Assembly: GCF_016865365.1 (NCBI RefSeq)
Contig: NZ_AP024469.1
Location: 1,851,001 to 1,915,000 of the forward strand
Reading direction: 5' to 3'
From: Geobacter sp. SVR
Lineage (GTDB): Bacteria > Desulfobacterota > Desulfuromonadia > Geobacterales > Pseudopelobacteraceae
DNA: 64,000 nucleotides
The notes below the pieces were generated by a model. It had not been told where the DNA came from, did not search any database, and worked only from the letters and a program-made list of their open reading frames with translations. A program made the translations under genes and the position numbers. Shown one piece after another: positions 1 through 8,237 of the stretch. The first letter of the stretch is position 1. Each line of letters opens with the position of its first letter.

Positions 1-2
1 GG

Positions 3-509
3 CGGGGCTTTGATATGGGAACGGCCGGGGAAGAGAAACTGATCGTCGGCGGCGGGGTCGGCCTGGCGCCGCTCTATCTGCTGGCCAGGGAACTGGTGAA
101 AAACTCTCCGGTGCGCCTGTTCGCCGGCGGCCGCACCCGGGACGACATCCTCTGCATCACAGAGTTCGAGCGGCTGGGGGTGGAGTGCTACGTGGCCACC
201 GAGGACGGTTCGTTGGGCGAGCAGGGGCTGGTGACCGAGGCACTGGTCAGGCGCCTGGATCAGGTCAAGGGCGCTGCCTCGATCTTTGCCTGCGGCCCCC
301 ACGGCATGCTGAACGCCGTGGCTGGCATCGCTTCCGCCCGCTCGATCCCCTGCCAGGTGTCGCTGGAGGGCTACATGGCCTGCGGCGTGGGGGCCTGCCT
401 GGGGTGCGTCACGCCGGGGAACGGCCATACGCCAGAAACGCCGGATTTCCGCTGCGTCTGCGCCGAGGGCCCGGTCTTCGATGCCAATGAACTGGGATGG
501 GAGTGCTGA
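3..509 (+). CDS. pyrK: Dihydroorotate dehydrogenase electron-transfer subunit (5' truncated by window edge)
   Basis: Carries electrons from the PyrD FMN to NAD+ through FAD and a [2Fe-2S] cluster in pyrimidine biosynthesis. The frame is open from base 3, so the gene begins upstream of the window; the in-frame ATG at 15 lies inside the protein. Visible are a nucleotide-binding part (LIVGGGVGLAPLYLLARE) and, near the C-terminus, the cluster ligands: CGVGACLGC followed by a further Cys in FRCVCAEG. This spacing is typical of the PyrK family. The end overlaps the upstream part of the pyrD open frame, which fits a co-translated pyrK-pyrD pair forming a class 1B enzyme. Confidence 0.93.
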   Translation, partial: RGFDMGTAGEEKLIVGGGVGLAPLYLLARELVKNSPVRLFAGGRTRDDILCITEFERLGVECYVATEDGSLGEQGLVTEALVRRLDQVKGAASIFACGPHGMLNAVAGIASARSIPCQVSLEGYMACGVGACLGCVTPGNGHTPETPDFRCVCAEGPVFDANELGWEC

Positions 510-513
510 TACC

Positions 514-1428
514 ATGAAACCTGATATGTCCGTCACAATCGCCGGCATCGAACTGCGCAATCCGGTGATGACCGCCTCCGGCACCTTTGGCTATGGCCAG
601 GAATTTTCGGAATATGTGAACCTGGAGAAGATTGGCGCCTTTGTCACCAAGGGGCTGTCGCTCAAGCCGCGGGCCGGCAATCCCACCCCGCGCATTGTGG
701 AGACCCCCGGCGGCATGCTGAATGCCATCGGCCTGCAGAATGTGGGCATCGACGCCTTCATCGCCAAGAAGGCCCCCTTTCTGGCGCAGGTGAATACTCC
801 GGCCATCGCCAATTTCTTTGGCTACACTATCGACGAGTACGCCGAACTGGCGCGGCGGCTGGACGAGGTGCCCGAGGTGGCCGGCCTGGAGGTGAACATC
901 TCCTGCCCCAACGTCAAACAGGGGGGCATTGTCTTCGGCACCGATCCGAAATGCGCCGCCGACGTGGTCAGCGCCTGCCGCGCCGCCACATCCAAACCGC
1001 TGATCGTCAAGCTCTCCCCCAATGTCACGGATATCGTGGCCATGGCCCAGGCCTGCGCCGACGCCGGTGCCGACGCTCTGTCGCTGATCAATACCCTGAC
1101 CGGCATGGCAATTGACCTGCAGCGCCGCAAGCCGGTGCTGGCCAATGTCACCGGCGGTCTGTCCGGTCCGGCCATCAAGCCGATCGCCCTGCGTATGGTG
1201 TGGCAGGTGTTCCGGGCGGTCAAGCTGCCGATCATCGGTATCGGCGGCATCATGAACGCCACCGATGCGCTGGAGTTCATCCTGGCCGGTGCGACCGCGG
1301 TGCAGGTCGGTACCGCCAGTTTCATCAATCCCGGTGCGGCCGAGCAGATCGCTGACGAGATGCAAGCCTGGCTGGTCGAGAATAAGGTCGACAGCATCAC
1401 CAGTCTGATTGGCGCCCTGGAGGCATGA
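514..1428 (+). CDS. pyrD: Dihydroorotate dehydrogenase, class 1B catalytic subunit
   Basis: Oxidises dihydroorotate to orotate, the fourth step of UMP synthesis. It is an FMN-binding TIM barrel of 304 residues. The catalytic-loop Cys typical of class 1 enzymes lies near residue 131 in NISCPNVKQGG. The phosphate-binding end shows IIGIGGI and GATAVQVGTA. The start at 514 is preferred over the in-frame ATG at 481, because a GGGAG lies about 10 bases upstream and the family begins just before the SVTIAGIELRNPV segment. The stop overlaps the next start (ATGA), so all three first genes are probably one transcript. An adjacent pyrK supports the NAD-linked type. Confidence 0.95.
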   Translation: MKPDMSVTIAGIELRNPVMTASGTFGYGQEFSEYVNLEKIGAFVTKGLSLKPRAGNPTPRIVETPGGMLNAIGLQNVGIDAFIAKKAPFLAQVNTPAIANFFGYTIDEYAELARRLDEVPEVAGLEVNISCPNVKQGGIVFGTDPKCAADVVSACRAATSKPLIVKLSPNVTDIVAMAQACADAGADALSLINTLTGMAIDLQRRKPVLANVTGGLSGPAIKPIALRMVWQVFRAVKLPIIGIGGIMNATDALEFILAGATAVQVGTASFINPGAAEQIADEMQAWLVENKVDSITSLIGALEA

Positions 1429-2102
1429 CCGAGCTCTGGCTCTCTTTTCTGGCGGGACTGGCAGGCAGCGTCCACTGTCTGGGGATGTGCGGCGGGATCG
1501 TTACGGCCCTGGCACTGGCCGGTGCGCCACAGTCGCCGCAGCGGCGTTTCATGGGGCAATTGGCCTACCACGGCGGCCGCATTGCAACCTACACCCTGCT
1601 GGGGCTGGCAGTCGGCTTTCTTGCGCAGACCGCTCTGCTGACCGCGTTGAAGCCGTATTTCCTGTGGCTGTTTGCGGCGGCCAACGCTGTGGTGATGGTC
1701 GTCGGCCTGGCCACAGTCTGCGGAGTGTGGAATTTCGGCCTATCCTCCCTGGATGGCAGCGGCTGGGGGTTTTTAGGGGCAGCCCTGGGGCGTGCCGCCC
1801 GACGTGCCTCGCCAGGGGCACTGGCCGCGGCCGGGCTGATGATGGGACTGATCCCCTGCGGCATGGTCTACGGGGTGCTACTTCCCGCAGCTACCAGCGA
1901 CTCCTGGCTCAAAGGGGGAGCAATGATGCTGGCCTTCGGGCTGGGGACCCTACCGGCTCTGATGATCTACGGCCAGCTTGCCGCGACCCTGTCGGCCTCC
2001 TTCGGCATCATGCTGCAGCGCCTGACGGGGCTGGCAGTGGCTGGCCTGGGGGCTTTCGGGCTGTGGAGAATAGTGGCCGCCATGGGGCATTATCACCATT
2101 AG
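1425..2102 (+). CDS. TauE/SafE-like (UreH/DsbD_2-type) membrane protein
   Basis: An integral membrane protein of 225 residues with about six hydrophobic segments. The N-terminus carries GSVHCLGMCGG, a Cys-containing motif seen in the UreH_2/DsbD_2 family, in which proteins are annotated as sulfite exporters, heavy-metal transport accessory proteins or cytochrome biogenesis relatives. The motif repeats weakly in the second half (MGLIPCGMVYG). The start overlaps the pyrD stop by four bases. Substrate cannot be told from sequence. Coupling to pyrKD is positional and may carry no functional meaning. Confidence 0.8.
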   Translation: MTELWLSFLAGLAGSVHCLGMCGGIVTALALAGAPQSPQRRFMGQLAYHGGRIATYTLLGLAVGFLAQTALLTALKPYFLWLFAAANAVVMVVGLATVCGVWNFGLSSLDGSGWGFLGAALGRAARRASPGALAAAGLMMGLIPCGMVYGVLLPAATSDSWLKGGAMMLAFGLGTLPALMIYGQLAATLSASFGIMLQRLTGLAVAGLGAFGLWRIVAAMGHYHH

Positions 2103-2154
2103 CAGTTTTTCGGCAGTAATATGCCATACCTTGTGGTACAGTCTTTGACATTGA

Positions 2155-2252
2155 GGAAGCACGTCGGTCGCTGGTGGGCCGCCCAGTCTTCAAAACTGGT
2201 GGGGGGGATGAGAAATCTCCCCGGTGGGTTCGATTCCCATGTGCTTCCGCCA
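2155..2252 (+). tRNA. selC: tRNA-Sec, anticodon TCA
   Basis: Selenocysteine tRNA that reads UGA. It has an 8-bp acceptor stem (GGAAGCAC with GTGCTTCC), the long acceptor/T arrangement and the long variable arm typical of tRNA-Sec, the anticodon loop CTTCAAA with TCA, a TTCGATTC T-loop, discriminator G at 2249 and encoded CCA at 2250-2252. It implies that the organism makes selenoproteins, although no selA, selB, selD or obvious in-frame-UGA gene lies in this window. The 3' end is duplicated at 5555-5571. Confidence 0.96.
2229..2245 (+). repeat. attL-like direct repeat within selC 3' end
   Basis: These 17 bases of the T-loop and acceptor strand recur at 5555-5571 with one mismatch, giving a 14-base perfect core GATTCCCATGTGCT. 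Tyrosine integrases often use tRNA 3' ends as attachment sites, and an integrase remnant starts 97 bases downstream. I read this as the left attachment site. Confidence 0.7.
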
Positions 2253-2341
2253 TCAAGGTAACTAGTTGATTTTGTTGCAATAGTTTGAGCCTTGGTTCTC
2301 CTGTGTAACCTGTTTTGCTACACAGAAAAGGATCAGGGCTT

Positions 2342-2772
2342 ATGTCGTCTTACCTGCTTAACAGGAACGGACACTATCACGTTCGTATCCGCATCCCCTC
2401 TGATCTCACCGCAACCTTACCCGGCATGGAGCTTGTGAAGTCCCTCAAGACTCGGGACGCTAAAACTGCACGGCTCACGGCTCTCCCTTTCCGTCAAAAC
2501 ATCTTCAGAACGTTCACTCTATTGCGTTCCGGCTTTATCAGTGCTGAGCAGGCGCGAGAATCCATTGACAGGGCCATGAATCGGTCACGAAGGGTTCGCC
2601 TGCCGCTTCCCCTATGAACGCTCCTGCGCCCAATTTGGAGCCGTCAGCGTGTGAGCCTCCACAACTCCTTCCGAGGGCTGAGCAACCGGGACAGTCACGG
2701 AGGCAGTCACCGCTACTCTCGGAGATAGTTGAGCAATACCTGAATGTACGAGCCCCCAGGATGCTCCAATAA
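2342..2772 (+). pseudogene. Degraded tyrosine-type integrase, N-terminal part only
   Basis: The first part (2342-2617, about 91 residues) begins MSSYLLNRNGHYHVRIRIPS and continues LVKSLKTRDAKTARLTAL. This is the N-terminal module (DUF6538 type) of phage/island tyrosine recombinases. It stops at 2617, and a second frame opens at 2614 (ATGA overlap) running to 2772. That piece contains LLSEIVEQYLNVRAPRM, which resembles the start of the SAM-like core-binding domain. The catalytic domain with its R-H-R-Y residues is absent. This is therefore a truncated, frameshifted relic rather than an active integrase. Its position just after selC is the classic place for an island integrase. Confidence 0.75.
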
Positions 2773-2875
2773 CACCACCTGCATGGAATCCCAACACCAA
2801 ACTCATACGGTAGCACCGCGCTGTCAGGCAGATCTGAAGTATAATATTTTGTAGAACTGCTGCCGAGGTAAACAG

Positions 2876-5500
2876 ATGGAAAAATCGCCGGTAGAAATAC
2901 TCATTTTTGAGGACTCTCCTGCGCAATCCATGGTGACAATGCTAGCGGAATCCCGGAAACCTGTCTTCTCGGTGCAGCAGGTCAGAACTCTCGCGGACGG
3001 ACTTAGCCTGCTGCGGAGCCGGAACTTCGATGCCATCATAGTGGATCTCGATCTTCCGGACAGTCAGGGGCTTGAAACCGCGTTGGCTGTACGGGACCAG
3101 ACGAGACAGACGCCGATCATCGTAATTACCGGTTCCGACGATGAGGAAGCCGCTCTGGAAGCATTGCAGACGGACATCCACGACTATCTGAACAAGGTAG
3201 AAGTAACCGGCGCTCTGTTGAAACACTCGATACGGTCCGCCATTCAAAGACAGCGCGATTTACAGGCACAAAGGATGTCTGAGCAGCGGTTTTATTCTTT
3301 TATGAATAACCTTGCAGCCCCGGCTTGGATCAAGGATTTGGATGGCCGATACGTGTTCTGGAGCGCGGGAAACGCCCCCCCTCTCAGCAGTTTCTTCCCC
3401 GACCGTACAGGCAAAACCGACGAAGATGGATTCCCGCAGGAGACCGCGCGACAGCTCCGTGAGAATGATGCACGGGTACTTGCCACAATGACGAGCCAGC
3501 AAATGGTAGAGGTCATGTGCGTCGACGGTGTTGAGCATCATTTCATCGTCAACAAGTTTCCGATTCTTGGTGCCGAAGGGAAAGCGACAGGTGTTGGCGG
3601 CATTGCCCTAAACATCACCGAGGGCGTGAGGGCGACTGAGGCGCTGCGCCTGAGTGAAGCACGGTTTCGGGCTTTACATGACGAAAGCCCTGTCATGATC
3701 TTTACTCTTGATGCGGATGGTACCATTATCTCGACCAACTCAGCCTGCACCGATCAGCTGGGCTATCGGGACTATGAACTGACAGGCCAGTCGGTTCTGA
3801 AGATATTTCATGAAGAGAACCGCTCCGCCATTGTCCAGCAGTTGGAAAGGTGCAGGCAGAACCCGGACCAGGTGTACCGATGGCAGTCCCGCAAGATTCG
3901 CAAGGACGGGGAGCTGCTGTGGGTGGAGGAAACGGCCCGAGTTGTGTACAACCTGAACGGCGCCCTGAATGTGCTGGTGGTCTGTCAGGATATCACTGAG
4001 AGGAAGCGGGCAGAAGAGGCGATCCTGAAATCGGAGAAAAAGTTTGTAACGGTTTTTCAGAAGGCCCCGGCATTGCTTGCCATCACTACTCTGAAGCATG
4101 GGATATTCATTGATGTTAACGAAACAATGCTGCAAACACTAGGATACCGGCGAGACCAAATGATCGGCCGGTCGGCATTGGAGCTCAACCTCTGGGAAGA
4201 TTTGTCTGACCGTAACGCAATTCTGGAAGCCCTTGAAGAAACGGGATCGGCCAACAACATCGAAGTCCGGATCAGGGGGAAGGACGGCCAAACCCATACC
4301 TGCCTCTTTTCCGCTGAGTACATCGGTTTTAACGGGGATCAGTACATACTAAGCCTCGTGGAAGACATCACCGCTCGCAAGGTTATGGAGGAAGCACTGA
4401 GACAGAGGGAAGAGACACTCCGGCTTTTTGTCGAACATTCCCCCGTACCCATCGTCATGGTTGACAAGGATATGAAGTACGTCTATGCAAGTCGCCGCTG
4501 GTTTAAAGCCTTTGGCCTGAAAGACATGGACGTTCGTGATCGCAGCCATTACGATATCTTCCCCGATATACCGGAAAGATGGAAAGAGGTTCACAGACGT
4601 TGCCTTGCAGGAGCAACGGAACGGAATGAGGCTGACCATTGGGAAAGGGACGACGGCACATCCGTCTGGACTCATTGGGAAATCACGCCGTGGTACAAGA
4701 ACTCAAAAGAGATCGGGGGACTGGTCATTCTTGCTGAGGATATCACCGCCCGCAAGCAGGCGGAGCAAGAAATCGTGCGGCTAAATGCCGAGGTTGCTGC
4801 TCGGGCCGTCGAACTGGAGAAAGCCAACCTTGAGTTGGAGGCGTTCAACTACACTGTGGCCCATGACCTGCGCAGTCCATTGAACCTCATCAGCGGCCAC
4901 TGCCAGATAATGATGGAGGCATGCGGTGTCACGCTGGATGAAGAGTGCAGAGCTTACCTGCAGCAGACATACGACGGTGCTTTGCGGATGAATAAGCTGA
5001 TCTCGGCCCTGCTCGATTTTTCCCGCATGGCCCACGCCGAACCGCACCGGGAAAATCTCGATCTGTCAGCCATGGCACTGGCTGTGGCTGCAGAATTGAG
5101 GCGGAGCGCACCGGAACGCAATGTCGACTTCAGAATCAGCGAAGGGGTTGTGCTTGACGGGGACCGGGAACTGTTGCGGGTGGTCCTGGACAACCTTCTC
5201 GGTAACGCTTATAAATACACGTCGAAGCGTGATGACGCAGCAATAGATTTCGGCGCGACCGAGATAGATGGCGAACCCGCATGTTTCGTACGCGATAATG
5301 GCCCCGGATTCGACATGAGTGATGCCGGCAACCTCTTCATCCCATTTCGGCGGCTCACAGGAACCTCGGAGCAGAGAGGCTTCGGCATAGGACTGGCCAC
5401 GGTAGACCGCATCATTCGGCGCCACGGCGGGCGGATATGGGCCGAGGGGGAACCGGGAAAGGGGGCGACGTTTTACTTCACGGTTGGTGCAAGGGGATGA
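2876..5500 (+). CDS. Receiver-PAS-PAS-PAS-PAS histidine kinase
   Basis: A soluble sensor kinase of 874 residues with no membrane segment visible. An N-terminal receiver domain (about 5-125) has phospho-acceptor Asp57 (DAIIVD), Thr85 and Lys107. Four PAS domains follow (about 140-250, 255-380, 390-505, 515-635), three ending in the DIT.RK hinge typical of PAS/PAC. A coiled linker leads to the HisKA dimerisation helix with His663 (VAHDLRSPLN). The ATPase domain has an N box (DNLLGNAYKY), G1 (DNGPGF) and G2 (GFGIGLATV). The input is probably another kinase plus small ligands or redox via PAS. It lies between the selC-derived repeats, so it is likely cargo of the decayed element. No partner regulator is adjacent. 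Confidence 0.9.
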   Translation: MEKSPVEILIFEDSPAQSMVTMLAESRKPVFSVQQVRTLADGLSLLRSRNFDAIIVDLDLPDSQGLETALAVRDQTRQTPIIVITGSDDEEAALEALQTDIHDYLNKVEVTGALLKHSIRSAIQRQRDLQAQRMSEQRFYSFMNNLAAPAWIKDLDGRYVFWSAGNAPPLSSFFPDRTGKTDEDGFPQETARQLRENDARVLATMTSQQMVEVMCVDGVEHHFIVNKFPILGAEGKATGVGGIALNITEGVRATEALRLSEARFRALHDESPVMIFTLDADGTIISTNSACTDQLGYRDYELTGQSVLKIFHEENRSAIVQQLERCRQNPDQVYRWQSRKIRKDGELLWVEETARVVYNLNGALNVLVVCQDITERKRAEEAILKSEKKFVTVFQKAPALLAITTLKHGIFIDVNETMLQTLGYRRDQMIGRSALELNLWEDLSDRNAILEALEETGSANNIEVRIRGKDGQTHTCLFSAEYIGFNGDQYILSLVEDITARKVMEEALRQREETLRLFVEHSPVPIVMVDKDMKYVYASRRWFKAFGLKDMDVRDRSHYDIFPDIPERWKEVHRRCLAGATERNEADHWERDDGTSVWTHWEITPWYKNSKEIGGLVILAEDITARKQAEQEIVRLNAEVAARAVELEKANLELEAFNYTVAHDLRSPLNLISGHCQIMMEACGVTLDEECRAYLQQTYDGALRMNKLISALLDFSRMAHAEPHRENLDLSAMALAVAAELRRSAPERNVDFRISEGVVLDGDRELLRVVLDNLLGNAYKYTSKRDDAAIDFGATEIDGEPACFVRDNGPGFDMSDAGNLFIPFRRLTGTSEQRGFGIGLATVDRIIRRHGGRIWAEGEPGKGATFYFTVGARG

Positions 5501-5554
5501 AGAAATCGCTATCGCTATATAAACAAATGTATAAACGTCATGTTATGTGATTAA

Positions 5555-5571
5555 TTTGATTCCCATGTGCT
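5555..5571 (+). repeat. attR-like direct repeat of selC 3' end
   Basis: TTTGATTCCCATGTGCT matches tRNA-Sec positions 2229-2245 at 16 of 17 bases. There is no tRNA structure around it, so it is an isolated copy of the tRNA end, as expected at the far boundary of an integrated element about 3.3 kb long. Confidence 0.7.
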
Positions 5572-5613
5572 AAAAAAAGGACTTAGGTGCACTTGCCACC
5601 TAAGTCCCTTTTT
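5571..5613. terminator. Bidirectional intrinsic terminator
   Basis: An 11-bp perfect stem (GGACTTAGGTG at 5579-5589 with CACCTAAGTCC at 5597-5607) is flanked by a run of A on the left and T on the right. It can end transcripts from the kinase on the plus strand and from the carbonic anhydrase on the minus strand. Confidence 0.85.
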
Positions 5614-5631
5614 GCTTGTACGCATATACAG

Positions 5632-6186
5632 TCAACAATCTGGAACTTTTGTAAGCTTCCCTGTCTCTGAACACATAAGGAAACCATGGATATTTATATC
5701 CTTTGGTACCAATGGATGATTTCTTATAAGCGAAACGGATTTGGCTACAGATTCCTCGGCATTTTCAAAACCTTTCAACCAACTGCAGAAATCTATACCG
5801 CAATAGTTGATCATCTCTATTTGGGTCTTCGGGATATTCCTATCCAGCATTTTCTGAATTAGCTTTGAAGTATCAAGTCCTTGCATTCCACAGTCACTAT
5901 GACCAATAACTAAAATCTCTTCTATATTCAGATCGTATATCGCAAGCAACAAACTTCTCATCACACTGCCAAACGGATGTGAGACAACTGCACCAGCAGT
6001 CTTTATTACGTGTATGTCTCCATTCTTAAAATTGAGTGCTGCTGGTAAGAGTTCCATAAGCCGTGTATCCATGCAGGAAAGTACGGCAGTTTTCTTGTTA
6101 GGATATTTTGTCGATTCATATTGCTTATACTTTTCTTCTTCGACAAATTTAAGGTTATATTCAAGCATGTTATCTATCGTGCTCAT
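5632..6186 (-). CDS. Beta-class carbonic anhydrase
   Basis: Interconverts CO2 and bicarbonate with a zinc ion. The zinc ligands and dyad are visible: SCMDTR (Cys, Asp, Arg) near residue 38 and GHSDCG (His, Cys) near residue 97, the standard beta-class arrangement. The length is 184 residues. The start at 6186 is chosen because AAAGGGGG lies 8-9 bases upstream; an upstream in-frame ATG at 6210 has no such site. A TTGACA-like box is present near 6234-6239 on this strand. The gene is clearly richer in A+T than its neighbours, which suggests a different origin. It lies just outside the right boundary of the selC element. Confidence 0.92.
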   Translation of the reverse strand: MSTIDNMLEYNLKFVEEEKYKQYESTKYPNKKTAVLSCMDTRLMELLPAALNFKNGDIHVIKTAGAVVSHPFGSVMRSLLLAIYDLNIEEILVIGHSDCGMQGLDTSKLIQKMLDRNIPKTQIEMINYCGIDFCSWLKGFENAEESVAKSVSLIRNHPLVPKDINIHGFLMCSETGKLTKVPDC

Positions 6187-6637
6187 TTTACGTATCCCCC
6201 TTTCTCGCATTAATTACTATCAAGGGCCAAGGATGTCAATGTAAGGAAGACACATAGACCAAAGAAATACTCATATCGGCAAACGGCTGGTGCAGGTCCG
6301 GGCTACCTGGCCTAGCACCAGAGATTATCAGAGGTGCATTCATATCCCCACACACATAACCCCAGATCCATGTCATGCCTGAGTTACAAGGTGTCTCAAT
6401 TGTGGGTGACTTTGCTGCACGAGGTATGATATTTTTCTTCCGGCAGGATAGAGACAAAGTAGCTTCAGGGGTGGCTGATTAAGGTCGAATTTAAAAAAGA
6501 CTTCATAATCAGGTGATTACCAGAAAATTTTGCACTTGCCATGTTTCGCCATCCATTGTAACCCCCTTTGCAGCCAACCGATTCCTCGGTTTATTCGCGA
6601 TGCAATTTCAAACTCGGAAAAAAGTCGGAGAAAGGCC
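6187..6637. other. Intergenic region without a supported gene
   Basis: About 450 bases between the divergent carbonic anhydrase and FKBP genes. Short open frames here have no ribosome-binding site or recognisable product. An imperfect hairpin (CTGGTGC ... GCACCAG, 6283-6321) is the only clear structure. Promoters for both flanking genes are presumably here. Confidence 0.5.
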
Positions 6638-7099
6638 ATGAGCACAATAGCCAAAAATACTGTCGTAATCCTCAGTTATAAGGTTTCAGACCTGGATGGA
6701 GAGGTTATCGATGAAGGAGCCGAACCTCTCGTTTACCTGCATGCCGGTTATGAGGATATTTTTCCTCGCATCGAAGCGGCGCTGGAGGGCAAATCCGTTG
6801 GCGACAAGATAACAGTGACCCTGCAGCCGGGCGAGGCCTTTGGCGAATATGATGCCGAACTCGTACGAGTGGAGCCCGCATCCATCTTCAGCGAGCCGGT
6901 GGAGATAGGCATGCAGCTGGAGAGCGACGAAAACGAGGATGGACCGATCTTCAGGGTCACCGATATTGCCGGGGATAAGGTCGTGCTGGATGGCAATCAT
7001 CCGCTGGCGGGGATGGTTCTTGTTTTCGAGTGCACCGTGGAGACGGTGCGGCCGGCAACTGCCGAGGAAATAGAATCAAGCGGAAACAGGGGCGATTGA
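6638..7099 (+). CDS. SlyD-like FKBP-type peptidyl-prolyl isomerase
   Basis: A cytoplasmic prolyl isomerase/chaperone of 153 residues. It shows the short FKBP fold of the SlyD group: VVILSYKVSDLDGEVIDEG, the L-P-region LVYLHAGYEDIFPRIEAALEG and the VTLQPGEAFGEYD strand, with an inserted flap region after about residue 70 and return to the FKBP core at GNHPLAGMVLVFECTV. It lacks the His/Cys-rich nickel-binding tail of E. coli SlyD. The start at 6638 has GGAGAAAGG just upstream. A strong terminator follows, so it is probably a single-gene unit. Confidence 0.88.
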   Translation: MSTIAKNTVVILSYKVSDLDGEVIDEGAEPLVYLHAGYEDIFPRIEAALEGKSVGDKITVTLQPGEAFGEYDAELVRVEPASIFSEPVEIGMQLESDENEDGPIFRVTDIAGDKVVLDGNHPLAGMVLVFECTVETVRPATAEEIESSGNRGD

Positions 7100-7131
7100 G
7101 GTCCAGGCCTTTTACTACAACAGATGGAAAG

Positions 7132-7161
7132 AAAAAACCGCCGAAAAGAGGCGGTTTTTTT
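7132..7161 (+). terminator. Intrinsic terminator of the FKBP gene
   Basis: The stem AAAAAACCGCC / GGCGGTTTTTT has a 7-base loop and a T run. Confidence 0.88.
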
Positions 7162-7219
7162 GTGTGATTCAACGTTCCTGCAGATGCGGGGCCCCGGCCT
7201 CATCAAATCCCCATGGATT

Positions 7220-7480
7220 TCACGACTGGCGCCCCAGCACCTTCAGTTTCAGATTCAATATCGCGTGATCCAGCGAAACCTCGAACCTGTCGCAGAGCTC
7301 GCCCATCTCCAGTTTTTCGAGATCGGTTTTATATACCAGGGCAGCTGAAGTCTGCCCCTCCAGCTTCAGCTTCAGCAGGTACACACCCAGTGCCCCCACG
7401 GTGTTCCCATCCACCATCGATATTTCCGGCAACGAAATTCCGCGCCGTTCCACAATCCGTTTTATAACCTGCTCGATCAT
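7220..7480 (-). CDS. Small conserved-looking hypothetical protein
   Basis: 86 residues with no signal peptide or membrane segment. The alternation of hydrophobic and charged residues (MIEQVIKRIVERRG, then LEMGELCDRFEVSLDHAILN) suggests a compact alpha/beta domain. The ATG at 7480 is preferred; an in-frame GTG at 7489 is possible. The ribosome-binding site is weak. It is transcribed toward the terminator of the FKBP gene. I do not recognise the family. Confidence 0.55.
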   Translation of the reverse strand: MIEQVIKRIVERRGISLPEISMVDGNTVGALGVYLLKLKLEGQTSAALVYKTDLEKLEMGELCDRFEVSLDHAILNLKLKVLGRQS

Positions 7481-7797
7481 GACCCGCACCTGAATGTAGT
7501 GTAGCTACTGCCATACCAGATAACTTTTTAATGAACAACAGTTGTTTGTCTCCTGCTCCGTGAAATGTCAATACAGGCCGATTGGAGGCGAGAATGTGGC
7601 TATCTCGTGTGAGAGAGAAGGGAGGCCCGAAGTCTGCCGAATAGTCCACAGGGTGCAGAATATTCTGCATGCTGAGTGGCGATATGCATGCGGTCGATAT
7701 GATTTTTTTCAATATTTCAAGGGCTTGAATTTTTTTGAATTGTGGCACATTCCTTGAAAACCCATTAATCCAGCAATACACGTTCAAGGAGTAATCC
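7481..7797. promoter_or_regulatory. Upstream region of the metal cluster with a sigma-54-like promoter
   Basis: About 310 bases without a supported gene. At 7743-7758 lies TGGCAC-N5-TTGAA. It matches the -24 element exactly and the -12 element TTGC(A/T) except for the C. It lies about 40 bases before the start of the HMA-domain gene. RpoN is encoded at 51.4 kb. Moderate evidence only. Confidence 0.35.
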
Positions 7798-8223
7798 ATG
7801 AAAAACAGACTATTCACTGCGGTCATTATCGTGGCAGCCATGACACTGCTTGCAGTGCTTGCCTTTCATGTCAGGATTGGGGCAACTGCCGACTCGGTGG
7901 CGGTTTTGAGCACCAAGGGCATGACCTGCGGCAGTTGCTCGAGCACGATCAGCAAGGCCCTGGAAGCGATGAAAGGGGTGGCGGCCACCGAGATTGATGT
8001 CGAAGGGGGCTGGGTCGTGGTGGGCTATGACACGAAGAGCGTCAAGCCGGAGTCGCTGGCAGAGAAGGTCAGCAGCGTCGGCTTCGGCAGTAACGTTCAT
8101 CTGGTGCTGACGCCGGAGCAGTTCCGGCAGATTACCGGAAGAGATATCGGCGCAAAAGCGGCCCGGGAGTCGGGATGTTGCGGCGGCAAGGGTGGCGGAT
8201 GCGGAACCGGCAAAAAAAGCTGA
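7798..8223 (+). CDS. Membrane-anchored or exported heavy-metal-associated (HMA) domain protein
   Basis: 141 residues. An N-terminal hydrophobic helix (about 6-24) works as a signal anchor or signal peptide, so the domain should face the periplasm. The HMA domain (about 34-105) has the copper-chaperone motif GMTCGSCSSTI with Cys44 and Cys47. A short C-terminal tail is rich in Cys and Gly (GCCGGKGGGCG) and may bind further metal. As the first gene of the cluster it probably collects or senses Cu(I)/Ag(I) or a similar soft metal; the metal itself is inferred from the cluster. Confidence 0.85.
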   Translation: MKNRLFTAVIIVAAMTLLAVLAFHVRIGATADSVAVLSTKGMTCGSCSSTISKALEAMKGVAATEIDVEGGWVVVGYDTKSVKPESLAEKVSSVGFGSNVHLVLTPEQFRQITGRDIGAKAARESGCCGGKGGGCGTGKKS

Positions 8224-8237
8224 AAAAGGGAGAACAC

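Noticed and set aside
2300-2326. Hairpin CTGTGTA/TACACAG as terminator of tRNA-Sec
   Set aside because: No T run follows and the stem is short; it lies within the decayed element and is not convincing as a terminator.
6270-6325. Possible c-di-GMP (GEMM-type) riboswitch: GGCAAAC followed by a hairpin and GGCCTAGCACC
   Set aside because: The essential GGGACGCAAAGCC receptor segment is missing, and the hairpin is not followed by an expression platform close to a start codon.
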